This document shows positions 36,914 through 45,241 of a DNA stretch of 64,000 nucleotides, in pieces; position 1 is the stretch's first letter; each line of letters starts with the position of its first letter. The notes under the pieces are model-generated. The model had not been told where the DNA came from and did not search any database. It saw only the letters and a list, made by a program, of their open reading frames with translations. Position numbers and translations under genes: made by a program. The DNA is from JACRCT01 sp049841135 (GTDB taxonomy: Bacteria > Myxococcota > Myxococcia > Myxococcales > UBA5297): contig JASGHK010000006.1 of assembly GCA_049841135.1 (NCBI GenBank), positions 496,001 to 560,000 on the forward strand, in the 5' to 3' direction.

Positions 36914-37699
36914 ATGACCCGGGCGAGCGGGATCCTGAAGAGGAACGTGGCGGCGCTGGCGCTGGTCGTCTGCGCCTGCAACCTGTCGATGTCCGGCAAG
37001 GACCAGTGCAGCGGTGCCGGGGACTGCCTGGTCGGCTACCGGTGCTTGAGGAGCCGGTGCGTGCTCGAGTCCGAGTGCCCGGTGGTCTGCGGCAACACCT
37101 GCTGCTCGGCCAGCGAGCACTGCGACCCGCTCGTCACCGCCTGCCGGCCCGACTGCGTGCCCCAGTGCAAGGGACGCCAGTGCGGCAACGACGGCTGCAA
37201 CGGCAACTGCGGCGACTGCGGCAAGGGCTGGAGCTGCGACGAGCAGACGGCGCGGTGCGAGATCTGCCAGTCGGACTGCGCCGGCAAGCAGTGCGGCTCC
37301 GACGGCTGCGGACGGACGTGCGGCACCTGCAACAGCTGGGAGATGTGCAATTCGAGCTTCACCTGCGTCAATGCGCCACGCGACGCGGGGGTCATCTTCA
37401 TGCCCGATGCGGGGTCGATGCCCGCAGATGCCGGCGCGATGGCCTCCGAGGACGCCGGTGAGCCGGACGCCGGCGAGCCTACGGACGGAGCGGTCGAGGA
37501 TGCCGGAGCGGACCAAGGCGATTCGGGCGCGACCGAGCCGGCCGACGCGGAGCTCTCCGACGCGGCGGGGCCGGCTGAGGCCGACGGCGGTGAGGCGCCC
37601 GATGCTGGGACGGACTTCGACGCTGGCGACCCGGTCGACGCGGATGTCCCTGGCGACCTGGACGCTGGAGCCGAGGCGCCGGACGTGGCCGGCGGCTGA
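36914..37699 (+). CDS. Cys-rich lipoprotein with Asp/Ala/Gly-rich tail
   Basis: A 261-residue protein (ATG 36896 would add six residues and overlap the caspase stop). A leader segment (VAALALVVCACNL) is followed by about 110 Cys-rich residues, including two C-x-x-x-C...GCNGNCGDCGKGW-type units with CKGRQCGNDGC and CAGKQCGSDGC, then about 110 residues of low-complexity Asp/Ala/Gly/Glu. Last gene of the ECF-caspase operon, 11 bp after the caspase. A cell-surface role is likely; function unknown. Confidence 0.75.
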   Translation: MTRASGILKRNVAALALVVCACNLSMSGKDQCSGAGDCLVGYRCLRSRCVLESECPVVCGNTCCSASEHCDPLVTACRPDCVPQCKGRQCGNDGCNGNCGDCGKGWSCDEQTARCEICQSDCAGKQCGSDGCGRTCGTCNSWEMCNSSFTCVNAPRDAGVIFMPDAGSMPADAGAMASEDAGEPDAGEPTDGAVEDAGADQGDSGATEPADAELSDAAGPAEADGGEAPDAGTDFDAGDPVDADVPGDLDAGAEAPDVAGG

Positions 37700-37719
37700 A
37701 GCCGCGCCTGACGATACAA

Positions 37720-37737
37720 AGCCCGCCTGCGCGGGCT
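37720..37737 (+). terminator. Hairpin after the caspase operon
   Basis: AGCCCGC-CTGC-GCGGGCT, 20 bp after the stop codon, same design as the hairpin at 32393-32410. Confidence 0.5.
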
Positions 37738-37875
37738 GGCTGGTGAGCGGATCTGCAGGCGCCAGCTGGAATGCCCAGGCTCAAGTGTCCCGAGCGGTGA
37801 TCACTCTCCTGCACGCCCAGTCTGCGAAGGACTCTATGGCCCGGCACCTCATAGCGCCGGGCTCGGGAACGCTCC

Positions 37876-37943
37876 TGCTTGATACGTCTCCGGTCACCGC
37901 ACAGGGCCCAACCATCCCCGACGCGCTGACGCTTGCGGCTCAG
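37876..37943 (-). repeat. Dispersed 68-bp repeat, copy E
   Basis: Contains CCGGTCACCGCACAGGGC, CCAACCATCCCC and GCTGACGCTTGCGGCTCAG, clearly related to copies A-D 10-12 kb away. As with copy D, it begins at the stop codon of the gene on its right (TGA within CTGAGCC). Confidence 0.6.
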
Positions 37944-38335
37944 GAGAACGCGGTGGACACGAAATCCTGCGGCTGGGTCCACTGCGACGCCTCGTCGATT
38001 GCGAAGGCTGCGAAGTGCCGCAGCGAGGCCTCGATGGTCGCCAGGTGCCGGCACAGCTCGCTCGTCGCCATCGGGTTGCAGCTGTGGGCCAAGAGGATCA
38101 TCGCTCGCTTCTTCACTTCACGCGTCGCCACCGGGCTGGACAGCAGGGACGACTGCTGAAGGACTTCGGCGTCGCCCAGCCAGCCCTCTCCCTTGGGCAG
38201 CAGGTCGTGCGCGAGCAGATACTCGACGAGCGCTTTCTCTTCCTCGCTGCCCCCATCCATCGCGGCGTGCACGATGAACGGCCCGAATCCGCCGCGCATG
38301 GTCATCCCGTTGCGGTTGCCGTTCTTCTTCCCCAT
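37940..38335 (-). CDS. Hypothetical protein, helical
   Basis: A 131-residue protein with no recognised family. A basic Gly/Asn N-terminus (MGKKNGNRNG) precedes Leu/Ala-rich helices (EEEKALVEYLLAHDLL, VKKRAMILLAHSC, ELCRHLATIEASLRHFAAFA). The GGGAGGGG before ATG 38335 supports that start over an upstream ATG at 38422. Its stop coincides with repeat copy E. Confidence 0.6.
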   Translation of the reverse strand: MGKKNGNRNGMTMRGGFGPFIVHAAMDGGSEEEKALVEYLLAHDLLPKGEGWLGDAEVLQQSSLLSSPVATREVKKRAMILLAHSCNPMATSELCRHLATIEASLRHFAAFAIDEASQWTQPQDFVSTAFS

Positions 38336-38586
38336 GGTCCCCTCCCTGGAATCGGCGGCATCGCTGCCGCCCTCGAGTTCGAACGCTTCGGTCACGACGG
38401 AGGCGTCGGCTGCAGCAAGCATGCCGCGCCTCTTCCGAGGGAGAGGAGGGCCGCGAGCGGCGCTCGGTCCGATCCGGCGTGCCGCGCGGGAACGTCTCGG
38501 CGCTGGACAGCGTGGAGCGGCCGAGCCGCCGAGGGGCCCAGGGGGCAGTGCTATCCTCCGGCAGACCCCGACGCGGCGAGGCGGCG

Positions 38587-40043
38587 ATGAGCCACGGGAT
38601 GCCGAAGTTCAGCTCTCTGGAAGAGGAGGTCGCGTTCCTGCGCGCCTGGGTGCGCGTGACCTCGATTGTCGACGCCATCCTGGAGGACTGCTCCGAGCAG
38701 CGGATGGGGCTACAGGCCGCTCTCGACGTCTTCCTCTCGCAGTGCGTGCGGCTCCTCGGGGCCCAGGCCGGCTTCGCCCGCATCGAGGGACGCTCGGGGC
38801 CGGTGCTGGCGCTGGTCGAGGGCACCCTCGATCTGCCCTTCGAAGACGCCTGCTCCCGGTGCGGCATCCGCGAGCTCGAAGGCCGCACGCTCTTCGTCAA
38901 GGAGGCTCGGGCTGGGACGCACGCGGCTGGGCGTCTTCGGGATGCTGGTGGAGCAGGCGGCGGCGCCGGATCAGCTGATGTGCCTGGTCGACGCCATGGG
39001 CGAGCAGCTCGACAGCGCCCTCCTCGGCTTCCTGGCGCTGGCCGAGGGCCGCTCGGCGCCGCAGAAGCTCGACGAGCTGGCGGTGACCGAGGGCTTCAGG
39101 CCGCGGGCGAGGGTCGGCAAGTACGAGCTCTTGCTGCCGCTGGGGGCCGGCGGGATGGGCCAGGTCTTCGTCGCCCGCCAGGAGGCGCCCGACGGCATCG
39201 GGCGGCTGGTGGCGCTCAAGCGCGTGCTGCCCCACCTGCGCGAGGACGAGGAGGCGAGCGCGCGGTTCTTGGACGAGGGGCGCATCGGGCTGCGCCTGCA
39301 CCACCCGAACCTGGTCACCGTCTACGACTTCGGCCGCTCGCCCAGCGGCGACTACCTCGCCATGGAGGCTCGTCCGCGGGGTGACGCTGCGCGAGCTGCT
39401 CGCCCAGGGCGGACCGCTCTCGGCGAACGCCGTCGTGGCCGTCGTCGCGCAGGCGCTCGCCGGGCTCCACGCCGCGCACGAGCTCAAGGCCGAGGACGGC
39501 ACGCCGATGAAGCTGGTCCACCGCGACCTGTCGCCGCGCAACCTGATGGTGGGCTTCGACGGCTATGTGAAGGTGCTCGACTTCGGCGTGGCCAAGGCCG
39601 CCGGCCAGACGACCTTCACCGCCGCCAACGAGGTGCGGGGCAAGCTGCGCTACCTCTCGCCCGAGCAGGCGGTGAAGGCCGAGCTCGACCGGCGCAGCGA
39701 CTTGTTCGCGATGGCCACCGTCGCCTACGAGGCGCTCACCGGCACGCTGCCCTTCGACGGCGACAACTCGGTGGTGATGCTCCGCGCCATCCACGACTTC
39801 CCGCCGCGCCCCGACCCGCGCATCCCGCCGGCCCTGTGGAACGTGCTGCAGCTGTGCTTCTCCAAGCGGCGGGAGCAGCGCCCGGACACCGCGGTGCAGA
39901 TGGCGGAGCTGCTCACCGGCGTGGTGCGGCCGCTCGAGGCCTCGGCGCTGGGCGCGCTGGTGCTGCGCACGGTGCCCAAGGCCGCGGAGGCCACGGGGCG
40001 CTGGGGCAAGCTCTCGGGCGAGCGGACGATCGGGGCCCAGTAG
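38587..40043 (+). CDS. GAF-like sensor Ser/Thr protein kinase (two frameshifts)
   Basis: A soluble kinase of about 485 codons. Residues 1-160 look like a GAF sensor domain (ALDVFLSQCVRLLGAQAGFA). The kinase domain has GAGGMGQVFVARQE, VALKRVLPHL, VHRDLSPRNL, LDFGVAKA and LSPEQ. Two one-base insertions break the frame, at 38901-38907 and 39364-39372; both read GAGGCTC, and deleting a G gives GAGCTC and a continuous protein (VKELGLGRTRLG and MELVRGVTLREL). No membrane helix, so the signal is intracellular. A zinc-ribbon membrane protein gene follows 30 bp downstream. Confidence 0.85.
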
Positions 40044-40073
40044 ACGGCGGGGGAAGGCGACGAGGAGACGGGG

Positions 40074-41198
40074 ATGGCGAGTTGTCCGCTGTGCGGGACG
40101 GAGATGACCCTCGACACCTGCCCGCGCTGCGTGGGCGCGGGGCGCGAGCGAGACGCCCGCTTGCCCCAGCCCGTTCCGGGCCTGGCTGGCGAGGCGCTCC
40201 GGCCGAACGAGGGACCCGATCCGGTGCCCGTGGAGACGGTGGAGCCGGACGAGCACGGCTATCTGCCCGCGGCGGGCATCTTCGTCGCGCAGGGCGTGGC
40301 CTCCCTGCTGGCGTTCGGCGCCGGGCACGCGCTGGAGATCGTCTCGGCGGTCTTCAGCGTGGCGACGGCGATCTTCCTGCTTCGGCAGGCGGGGTGGGCC
40401 CGGTGGCTGGTGCTGATCGGAGCGCTCCTGGGCGTGGCCCAGGGCGTCGTGCTGTTCGCGCTCTCCGGGCACTGGCTGGCGGTCGTGGTGAGCCTGCCGT
40501 CGGTGTGCATCCTGGGGGCCTTCCACCTCGAGACCCCGCGGCTGCGGTTGGCGGCGTGCGTGGTCGGCGTGCTGCTCGCCTTCTCCTGGTTCCCGTTGGC
40601 GGACTCGGCGACGGGCGCCGACGGAAGCGACCCGATGGATCCGTTCCTGCTCCCCGGCGGGACCTTCTCGGACCCGGTCGCGGGCCTATCGGTGGTCGCC
40701 CCTCCGCAGATCGCCCTCTACGACCTGCAGCGGATGCGCGACGAGCTGGGCGGCAGGAAGAGCGGGGTGCTGGGCTTGATGGCGAAGGAGGGCGTGTCGC
40801 TCGAAGGCGCGGGCCGGCGCGTGCTGGCGCGCGGGCCCAAGGACGATGTCATGGCCCTCGTCTCGGTCAGCTCGCTCCCGCCACAGATGCCCAGCGAGTC
40901 GCTGCTGCCGGGGCTGTTGGGCAGCCAGACCCGCACCGACCGCGTCGACGAGCTGGTGCCGCGCTCGCTGCGGACCTCGGGCCTTTCGACGCAGGCCTGG
41001 CGCGACCCGACGCGGCAGGTGTTGCTCTTGCGCGCTCCCGACGGGCGAATGGCGACCGTCGTCTGCCACGTCCAGCAGAAGGCCTCCGAGCGGCTGTGCA
41101 GCGAGATCTTCGCCGGCGTGAGCCTCGCCCTGGGCAAGCGCCCGCGCGGCGACGAGCCGGGGCCAGCGTCGCAACTGGCGCAGCCCCAGCAGCCGTAG
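40074..41198 (+). CDS. Zinc-ribbon membrane protein
   Basis: A 374-residue protein. Two CxxC pairs at the N-terminus (CPLCGTEMTLDTCPRC) form a small zinc ribbon; about four or five hydrophobic helices follow between residues 65 and 175 (GVASLLAFGAGHALEIVSAV, WLVLIGALLGVAQGVVLFAL). The remaining 180 residues are soluble and unassigned. It lies directly behind the GAF-kinase, so it may be its partner or substrate; this is inference from position. Confidence 0.7.
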   Translation: MASCPLCGTEMTLDTCPRCVGAGRERDARLPQPVPGLAGEALRPNEGPDPVPVETVEPDEHGYLPAAGIFVAQGVASLLAFGAGHALEIVSAVFSVATAIFLLRQAGWARWLVLIGALLGVAQGVVLFALSGHWLAVVVSLPSVCILGAFHLETPRLRLAACVVGVLLAFSWFPLADSATGADGSDPMDPFLLPGGTFSDPVAGLSVVAPPQIALYDLQRMRDELGGRKSGVLGLMAKEGVSLEGAGRRVLARGPKDDVMALVSVSSLPPQMPSESLLPGLLGSQTRTDRVDELVPRSLRTSGLSTQAWRDPTRQVLLLRAPDGRMATVVCHVQQKASERLCSEIFAGVSLALGKRPRGDEPGPASQLAQPQQP

Positions 41199-41259
41199 CC
41201 CGTCAGCGTTTACAAACTCGAAACGGCACGGTCCCGGGGCTGCGGCTACCATCGCGCGC

Positions 41260-41892
41260 ATGGCGAGGGCGAGCGGGGGCGGACGCAAGAGGCACTCGGC
41301 CAAGCAGCTCATCGGGCGGCTGTGGCTGCGCGTGTTCGGCTGGTCCCTGGACGAGCGGTTGCCGGACGTCGAGCGCGCCGTGCTGGTCGCTGCGCCGCAC
41401 ACGTCCAACTGGGACCTGCCGTTCTCCATCGCCGTGGCCTGGGCGCTGGGCGTGCGCATGCAGTGGGTGGGAAAGCACACCCTCTTCCGGCCGCCGTTCG
41501 GGTGGTTCATGCGGCGCCTCGGGGGGATCGGCGTCGACCGCAGCCAGTCGAGCGACACCGTGGAGGCGTTGGTGAAGATCTTCGCGGGCCGCCCGGAGCT
41601 GATGCTGCTCATCGCCCCGTCGGGGACCCGCAGGAAGGCGCCGCGCTGGAAGACGGGCTTCTACTACGTCGCGGTCGGCGCCCGGGTCCCCATCGTGCTG
41701 GCCTACCTCGACTACCGCCGCAAGCGCGGCGGGCTGGGCGAGGTGTTCGTCCCCAGCGGCGACATCGGCCGGGACTTCGAGGCCATCCGCAGCTTCTACG
41801 CGCCCATCCGCGGCAAGTTCCCCGAGCAGGAGACCGAGATCAGCCTGGGCGCGCCCGTCGGGGCGAGCGGACCTGCGCAGGAGAGGCCGTAG
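41260..41892 (+). CDS. PlsC-type acyltransferase
   Basis: A 210-residue lysophospholipid acyltransferase-like protein. The catalytic HX4D motif is in APHTSNWDLPF; a substrate motif appears as IAPSGTRRK and a PIVLAY segment follows. Members acylate lysophosphatidic acid or related lipids at the inner membrane. It is shorter than typical PlsC and lacks an evident N-terminal membrane helix, so the acceptor could differ. Start ATG 41260; the transporter gene begins 30 bp downstream. Confidence 0.82.
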   Translation: MARASGGGRKRHSAKQLIGRLWLRVFGWSLDERLPDVERAVLVAAPHTSNWDLPFSIAVAWALGVRMQWVGKHTLFRPPFGWFMRRLGGIGVDRSQSSDTVEALVKIFAGRPELMLLIAPSGTRRKAPRWKTGFYYVAVGARVPIVLAYLDYRRKRGGLGEVFVPSGDIGRDFEAIRSFYAPIRGKFPEQETEISLGAPVGASGPAQERP

Positions 41893-41921
41893 ATTTGCCG
41901 GGGCGCGAGCGCGTCCCGCCC

Positions 41922-43940
41922 ATGGACGAACGGTCGAGCGAACGGCAGGAGGCGGACCCGCGGCCGCGGCCCCGGCTGGCCGAGCGCCTGCGCCGGCTCT
42001 TCCTGGGGCCTCCGCGCGACCTGCACGACCCGCGCACCTACCGCGAGATCTCGCTGGTGGCCTTCCTCGCCTGGGTGGGGTTGGGCGCCGACGGGCTGTC
42101 GTCGTCGGCGTACGGCCCGGAGGAGTCCTTCAGGGCGCTGGGCGGAGCGCACTGGCTGGCCATCGGCCTGGCGGCGGCGACGGCGCTGACGGTCTTCGTC
42201 ATCAGCTGGACCTACTCGAAGATCATCGAGCACTTCCCGCTCGGGGGCGGAGGGTACGCGGTGGCCTCGAGCCTTCTGGGCGCGCGCTTCGGCGTGCTCT
42301 CCGGCTCGGCGCTGCTGGTGGACTACGTGCTCACCATCACCACCTCGGTGGCGGCGGGCGCCGACGCCCTGTTCAGCTTCCTGCCGCAGTCCTGGTTGGG
42401 AGCCAAGCTCCTGGTCGAGTACGCCGCCATCGGCCTGCTCATGCTGCTCAACCTGCGCGGGGTGAAGGAGTCGGTCACCGCGCTGATGCCGATCTTCCTG
42501 CTCTTCCTGCTCACGCACGTGGTCCTCCTGGGCGGCGTCGTGATTCAGAAGGCGTGGGAGCTTCCGGCGGTCCTGCGCGAGTCGCACCAGGGCCTGCAGT
42601 CCGGGCTGTCGGTGATGGGCCTGGGCGGCGTCGCCGCGCTCTTCCTGCGCGCCTACTCCATGGGCGCGGGCACCTACACCGGCATCGAGGCCGTCTCCAA
42701 CGGGCTGCAGCTGATGCGCGAGCCGAAGGTGGAGACCGGCAAGCGGACGATGGTCTACATGGCGCTCTCGCTGGCGCTGATGGCCGGCGGCGTGATGCTG
42801 GGCTACCTGCTGGTGAAGGCCGAGCCGGTGCTCGGCAAGACGATGAACGCGGTGCTGGCGGAGCGCTTCGCGGCGGGGTTCGGAGGCGTGGGCCGAGCCT
42901 TCGTGGTGGCGACGCTGGTGGCGGAGGCGGCGCTGTTGCTGGTGGCCGCGCAGACGGGCTTTCTGGGCGGGCCGCGGGTGATGGCCAATATGGCCAACGA
43001 CGGCTGGCTGCCGCACCGCTTCGGCAACCTCTCGAGCCGGCTCGTGACCAAGGACGGCGTGGTGCTCATGTCCGGCGCCTCGGCGCTGACCTTGCTCTAC
43101 ACCGGCGGGCACGTCAGCACGCTGGTCTTGATGTACGCCATCAACGTCTTCCTGACCTTCTCCCTCTCGCAGCTGGCGATGGTCCGCTACTGGTGGCGCG
43201 GGCGGCGCGCGCAGGCGGGTTGGAAGCGGCACCTGGCGGTCCACGGGGTCGGCCTCGTGCTCTGTGCGTCGATCCTGGTGGTGAATATCGTCGAGAAGTT
43301 CACCGAGGGCGGCTGGCTGACGCTGGTGGTCACGGCGGCGCTGGTCGCCCTGTGCCTGGGCATCCGGCGCCACTACCGGAAGGTGCAGGCGAACCTCTCC
43401 AGGCTGGACGAAGTGATGGAGGCGCTGCCGCCCTCCAGCGAGGTCGGCACCGACAAGACCGTGGACCCCAAGCAGCCGGCGGCGGTCATCCTGGTCGGCG
43501 GCTACGGCGGGTTGGGGGTGCACGCGCTGCTCACGGTCCAGCGGCTCTTCCCCAACCACTTCAAGAGCTTCGTCTTCGTCTCGGTGGGCGTGGTGGACGC
43601 GGCGACGATGAAGGGTGTGGAGGAGGTCGACCGCGTGCGCGAGGTGACGCGGGCCGGGCTGCAGAAGTACGTCGACCTGGCGCACCGGCTCGGTCTGGCG
43701 GCGACGAGCCGGATGGCGGTGGGCACCGAGGCGGTGGCCGAGGGCGAGCGCCTGTGCCGCGAGGTGGCGCGCGAGTTCCCGAGGTCGGTCTTCTTCGCCG
43801 GCAAGCTCATCTTCCAGCGCGAGGGTTGGGTCCAGCGCATCCTGCACAACGAGACCGCGAACCAGCTCCAGCGGCGGCTGCAGTTCGCGGGCATCAACAC
43901 CATGGTGCTGCCGGTGCGGGTGCTCGGATCGGCAAGTTGA
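41922..43940 (+). CDS. APC-superfamily permease, KimA/amino-acid-permease-like
   Basis: A 672-residue transporter with about 12 helices and a cytoplasmic C-terminal domain of about 170 residues. The start of helix 1 (VGLGADGLSSSAYGPEESF) and YSKIIEHFPLGGGGYAVASS are typical of the KimA-like branch of APC transporters (potassium uptake in Bacillus) and of related amino-acid permeases. The substrate is therefore K+ or amino acids; I cannot decide. The C-terminal soluble domain (VILVGGYGGLGVHALLTVQR) may be regulatory. Confidence 0.82.
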   Translation: MDERSSERQEADPRPRPRLAERLRRLFLGPPRDLHDPRTYREISLVAFLAWVGLGADGLSSSAYGPEESFRALGGAHWLAIGLAAATALTVFVISWTYSKIIEHFPLGGGGYAVASSLLGARFGVLSGSALLVDYVLTITTSVAAGADALFSFLPQSWLGAKLLVEYAAIGLLMLLNLRGVKESVTALMPIFLLFLLTHVVLLGGVVIQKAWELPAVLRESHQGLQSGLSVMGLGGVAALFLRAYSMGAGTYTGIEAVSNGLQLMREPKVETGKRTMVYMALSLALMAGGVMLGYLLVKAEPVLGKTMNAVLAERFAAGFGGVGRAFVVATLVAEAALLLVAAQTGFLGGPRVMANMANDGWLPHRFGNLSSRLVTKDGVVLMSGASALTLLYTGGHVSTLVLMYAINVFLTFSLSQLAMVRYWWRGRRAQAGWKRHLAVHGVGLVLCASILVVNIVEKFTEGGWLTLVVTAALVALCLGIRRHYRKVQANLSRLDEVMEALPPSSEVGTDKTVDPKQPAAVILVGGYGGLGVHALLTVQRLFPNHFKSFVFVSVGVVDAATMKGVEEVDRVREVTRAGLQKYVDLAHRLGLAATSRMAVGTEAVAEGERLCREVAREFPRSVFFAGKLIFQREGWVQRILHNETANQLQRRLQFAGINTMVLPVRVLGSAS

Positions 43941-44011
43941 GGCAGTGAGGCGCCGCGGTGGGGAAGGGTGGGTTCAGCCCGCGCCCAAACCCGTCCAGGC
44001 TCTGATCGCGT

Positions 44012-44101
44012 AAACGCCTGAAAGCACTGGGGTGACAGCTTCCAACCCCGCGAAATGACTGCGTTTGGCGATCGGGCCCGCATCCTTGATCTGTCGCCGG
44101 G
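44012..44101. repeat. Copy 2 of the 90-bp dispersed non-coding repeat
   Basis: Matches 22255-22344 at both ends, with a diverged middle and the same length. Its right end abuts and overlaps by 3 bp the inverted-repeat element that follows. Confidence 0.5.
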
Positions 44102-44325
44102 GCCAGGTTCCGAATCCGAATCCGCGAGCCAAGCGGTTCCAGGCTCCCGGCCATGTCCGCCAAGTCCAAACATTTGGACTTGGCCGATCAGCGGGGGGCC
44201 TCGCCTCGCTACCGAGCTGCGCGGATGAGCCCGAATCCGCGAGCAGTGCGGCGGTAGTTTCTAACGTTAGAAACAACGGCCTCACACCTGGCGACGGTGC
44301 CTCTTCGGATTCGGAACCTGGCCCC
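44099..44325. mobile_element. 227-bp MITE-like element with 22-bp perfect terminal inverted repeats
   Basis: Left arm 44099-44120 begins GGGGCCAGGTTCC and the right arm 44304-44325 is its exact complement, ending GGAACCTGGCCCC. Inside are two near-perfect palindromes, CCAAGTCCAAA-CA-TTTGGACTTGG (44160-44183) and GTTTCTAAC-GTTAGAAAC (44257-44274), and a 14-bp direct repeat CCGAATCCGCGAGC (44116-44129, 44231-44244). No protein frame is supported. No clear target-site duplication is seen. It could be a miniature mobile element or a structured regulatory RNA/DNA unit. Confidence 0.6.
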
Positions 44326-44386
44326 TCACGGGAGCTGCCAAACGAACTCCGAGAGCTGGAAGTCGGCTTGGACGTCGCACAGAGTT

Positions 44387-44414
44387 CCCCCTCTCCGCGA
44401 AGCCGGAGAGGGGG
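44387..44414. terminator. 11-bp perfect hairpin
   Basis: CCCCCTCTCCG-CGAAGC-CGGAGAGGGGG, 41 bp beyond the stop of the minus-strand gene that ends at 44456, where it could terminate transcription. This hairpin type is common as a dispersed intergenic repeat in proteobacterial genomes. Confidence 0.5.
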
Positions 44415-44455
44415 TCAGGGGGTGAGGCTCGGACGGGTCAGCGGTTGCGGCCCGA

Positions 44456-45232
44456 TCACGGCGGCTTGTAGAAGCAGGTCACCTGCCTGGCCCGCGCCGC
44501 CTTCGCCTCGGCCTGCCCCAGGAGCCTGAAGGCCTCCATCCGGTCGAGGATGGCGTCGCGGTACATCTTGAGCTTCGCCGGGTTCTGGCAGCGCTGGAAC
44601 ATCTGGAAGTAGCCCTCGGCCGCGACCATCTCCGCGACCTGGCCCAGGTCCAGCTTGTCGAGGTCCTTCTTGAACAGCTTCTGCGCGGCCGCCTGCGGCC
44701 CGATGACGCCCTCGCCGTAGTAGACGGTCGAGATCCGGTAGACGAGCAGCTCCTCCACCGACAGCGCGTCCAGGACCTTGTGGTCGCCGATGGAGGCGCG
44801 CATCGAGTCGACGACCCCCAGGGAGAGCACGACCTGGTCGGCGTAGCGCAGCTGGCAAGCCTGCGGACCGAAGCCGGCGACCTCGCGCCGCAGCCAGCGC
44901 TTGGCGATGCGCCGCAGCTTGGGGTACGGCAGGTCCTTCTTCGAGGTCGTGTAGTCGGGGCAGGAGTCGACGGCGACGATGGCGTCGACGAAGTGCGCCG
45001 GCAGCTTGGCGAGCGGCATCAGCTCGAACTGGTAGGCCTCCAGCTTCTGGCCGGTCGGTCCCGTGGGCGCCACGACCTGGCGCTGGGACTCGACGGAGCG
45101 CTTGACGGCCTTGAAGACGGCCGACGGCGAATCCAGGTCGGGCAGATCCTTGGCGTAGAAGAAGTACAGGCCGGGCACGAGCAGCCCGCCGAGGATCAGC
45201 ACCAGGACGATGAACGAGAGCAGGCGCTTCAT
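44456..45232 (-). CDS. Membrane-anchored GT51 (transglycosylase)-like protein lacking the catalytic Glu motif
   Basis: A 258-residue protein with an N-terminal membrane anchor (MKRLLSFIVLVLILGGLLVP). The second half matches the C-lobe of family-51 peptidoglycan transglycosylases: VYRISTVYYGEGVIGPQAAA, FKKDLDKLDLGQVAEMVAAE and KMYRDAILDRM. The place of the catalytic EDxxFxxHxG reads VDSCPDYTT, so the usual Glu/Asp pair and His are missing. I infer a catalytically dead or repurposed GT51 fold. It lies 9 bp after the CpaF-type ATPase gene and is probably co-transcribed. Confidence 0.65.
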   Translation of the reverse strand: MKRLLSFIVLVLILGGLLVPGLYFFYAKDLPDLDSPSAVFKAVKRSVESQRQVVAPTGPTGQKLEAYQFELMPLAKLPAHFVDAIVAVDSCPDYTTSKKDLPYPKLRRIAKRWLRREVAGFGPQACQLRYADQVVLSLGVVDSMRASIGDHKVLDALSVEELLVYRISTVYYGEGVIGPQAAAQKLFKKDLDKLDLGQVAEMVAAEGYFQMFQRCQNPAKLKMYRDAILDRMEAFRLLGQAEAKAARARQVTCFYKPP

Positions 45233-45241
45233 CGCAGGCGC

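Noticed and set aside
44099..44325. Integron attC-site array.
   Set aside because: The inverted repeats are long and identical, and there are no cassette genes, integrase or attC core sites (RYYYAAC/GTTRRRY pairs in the right places).
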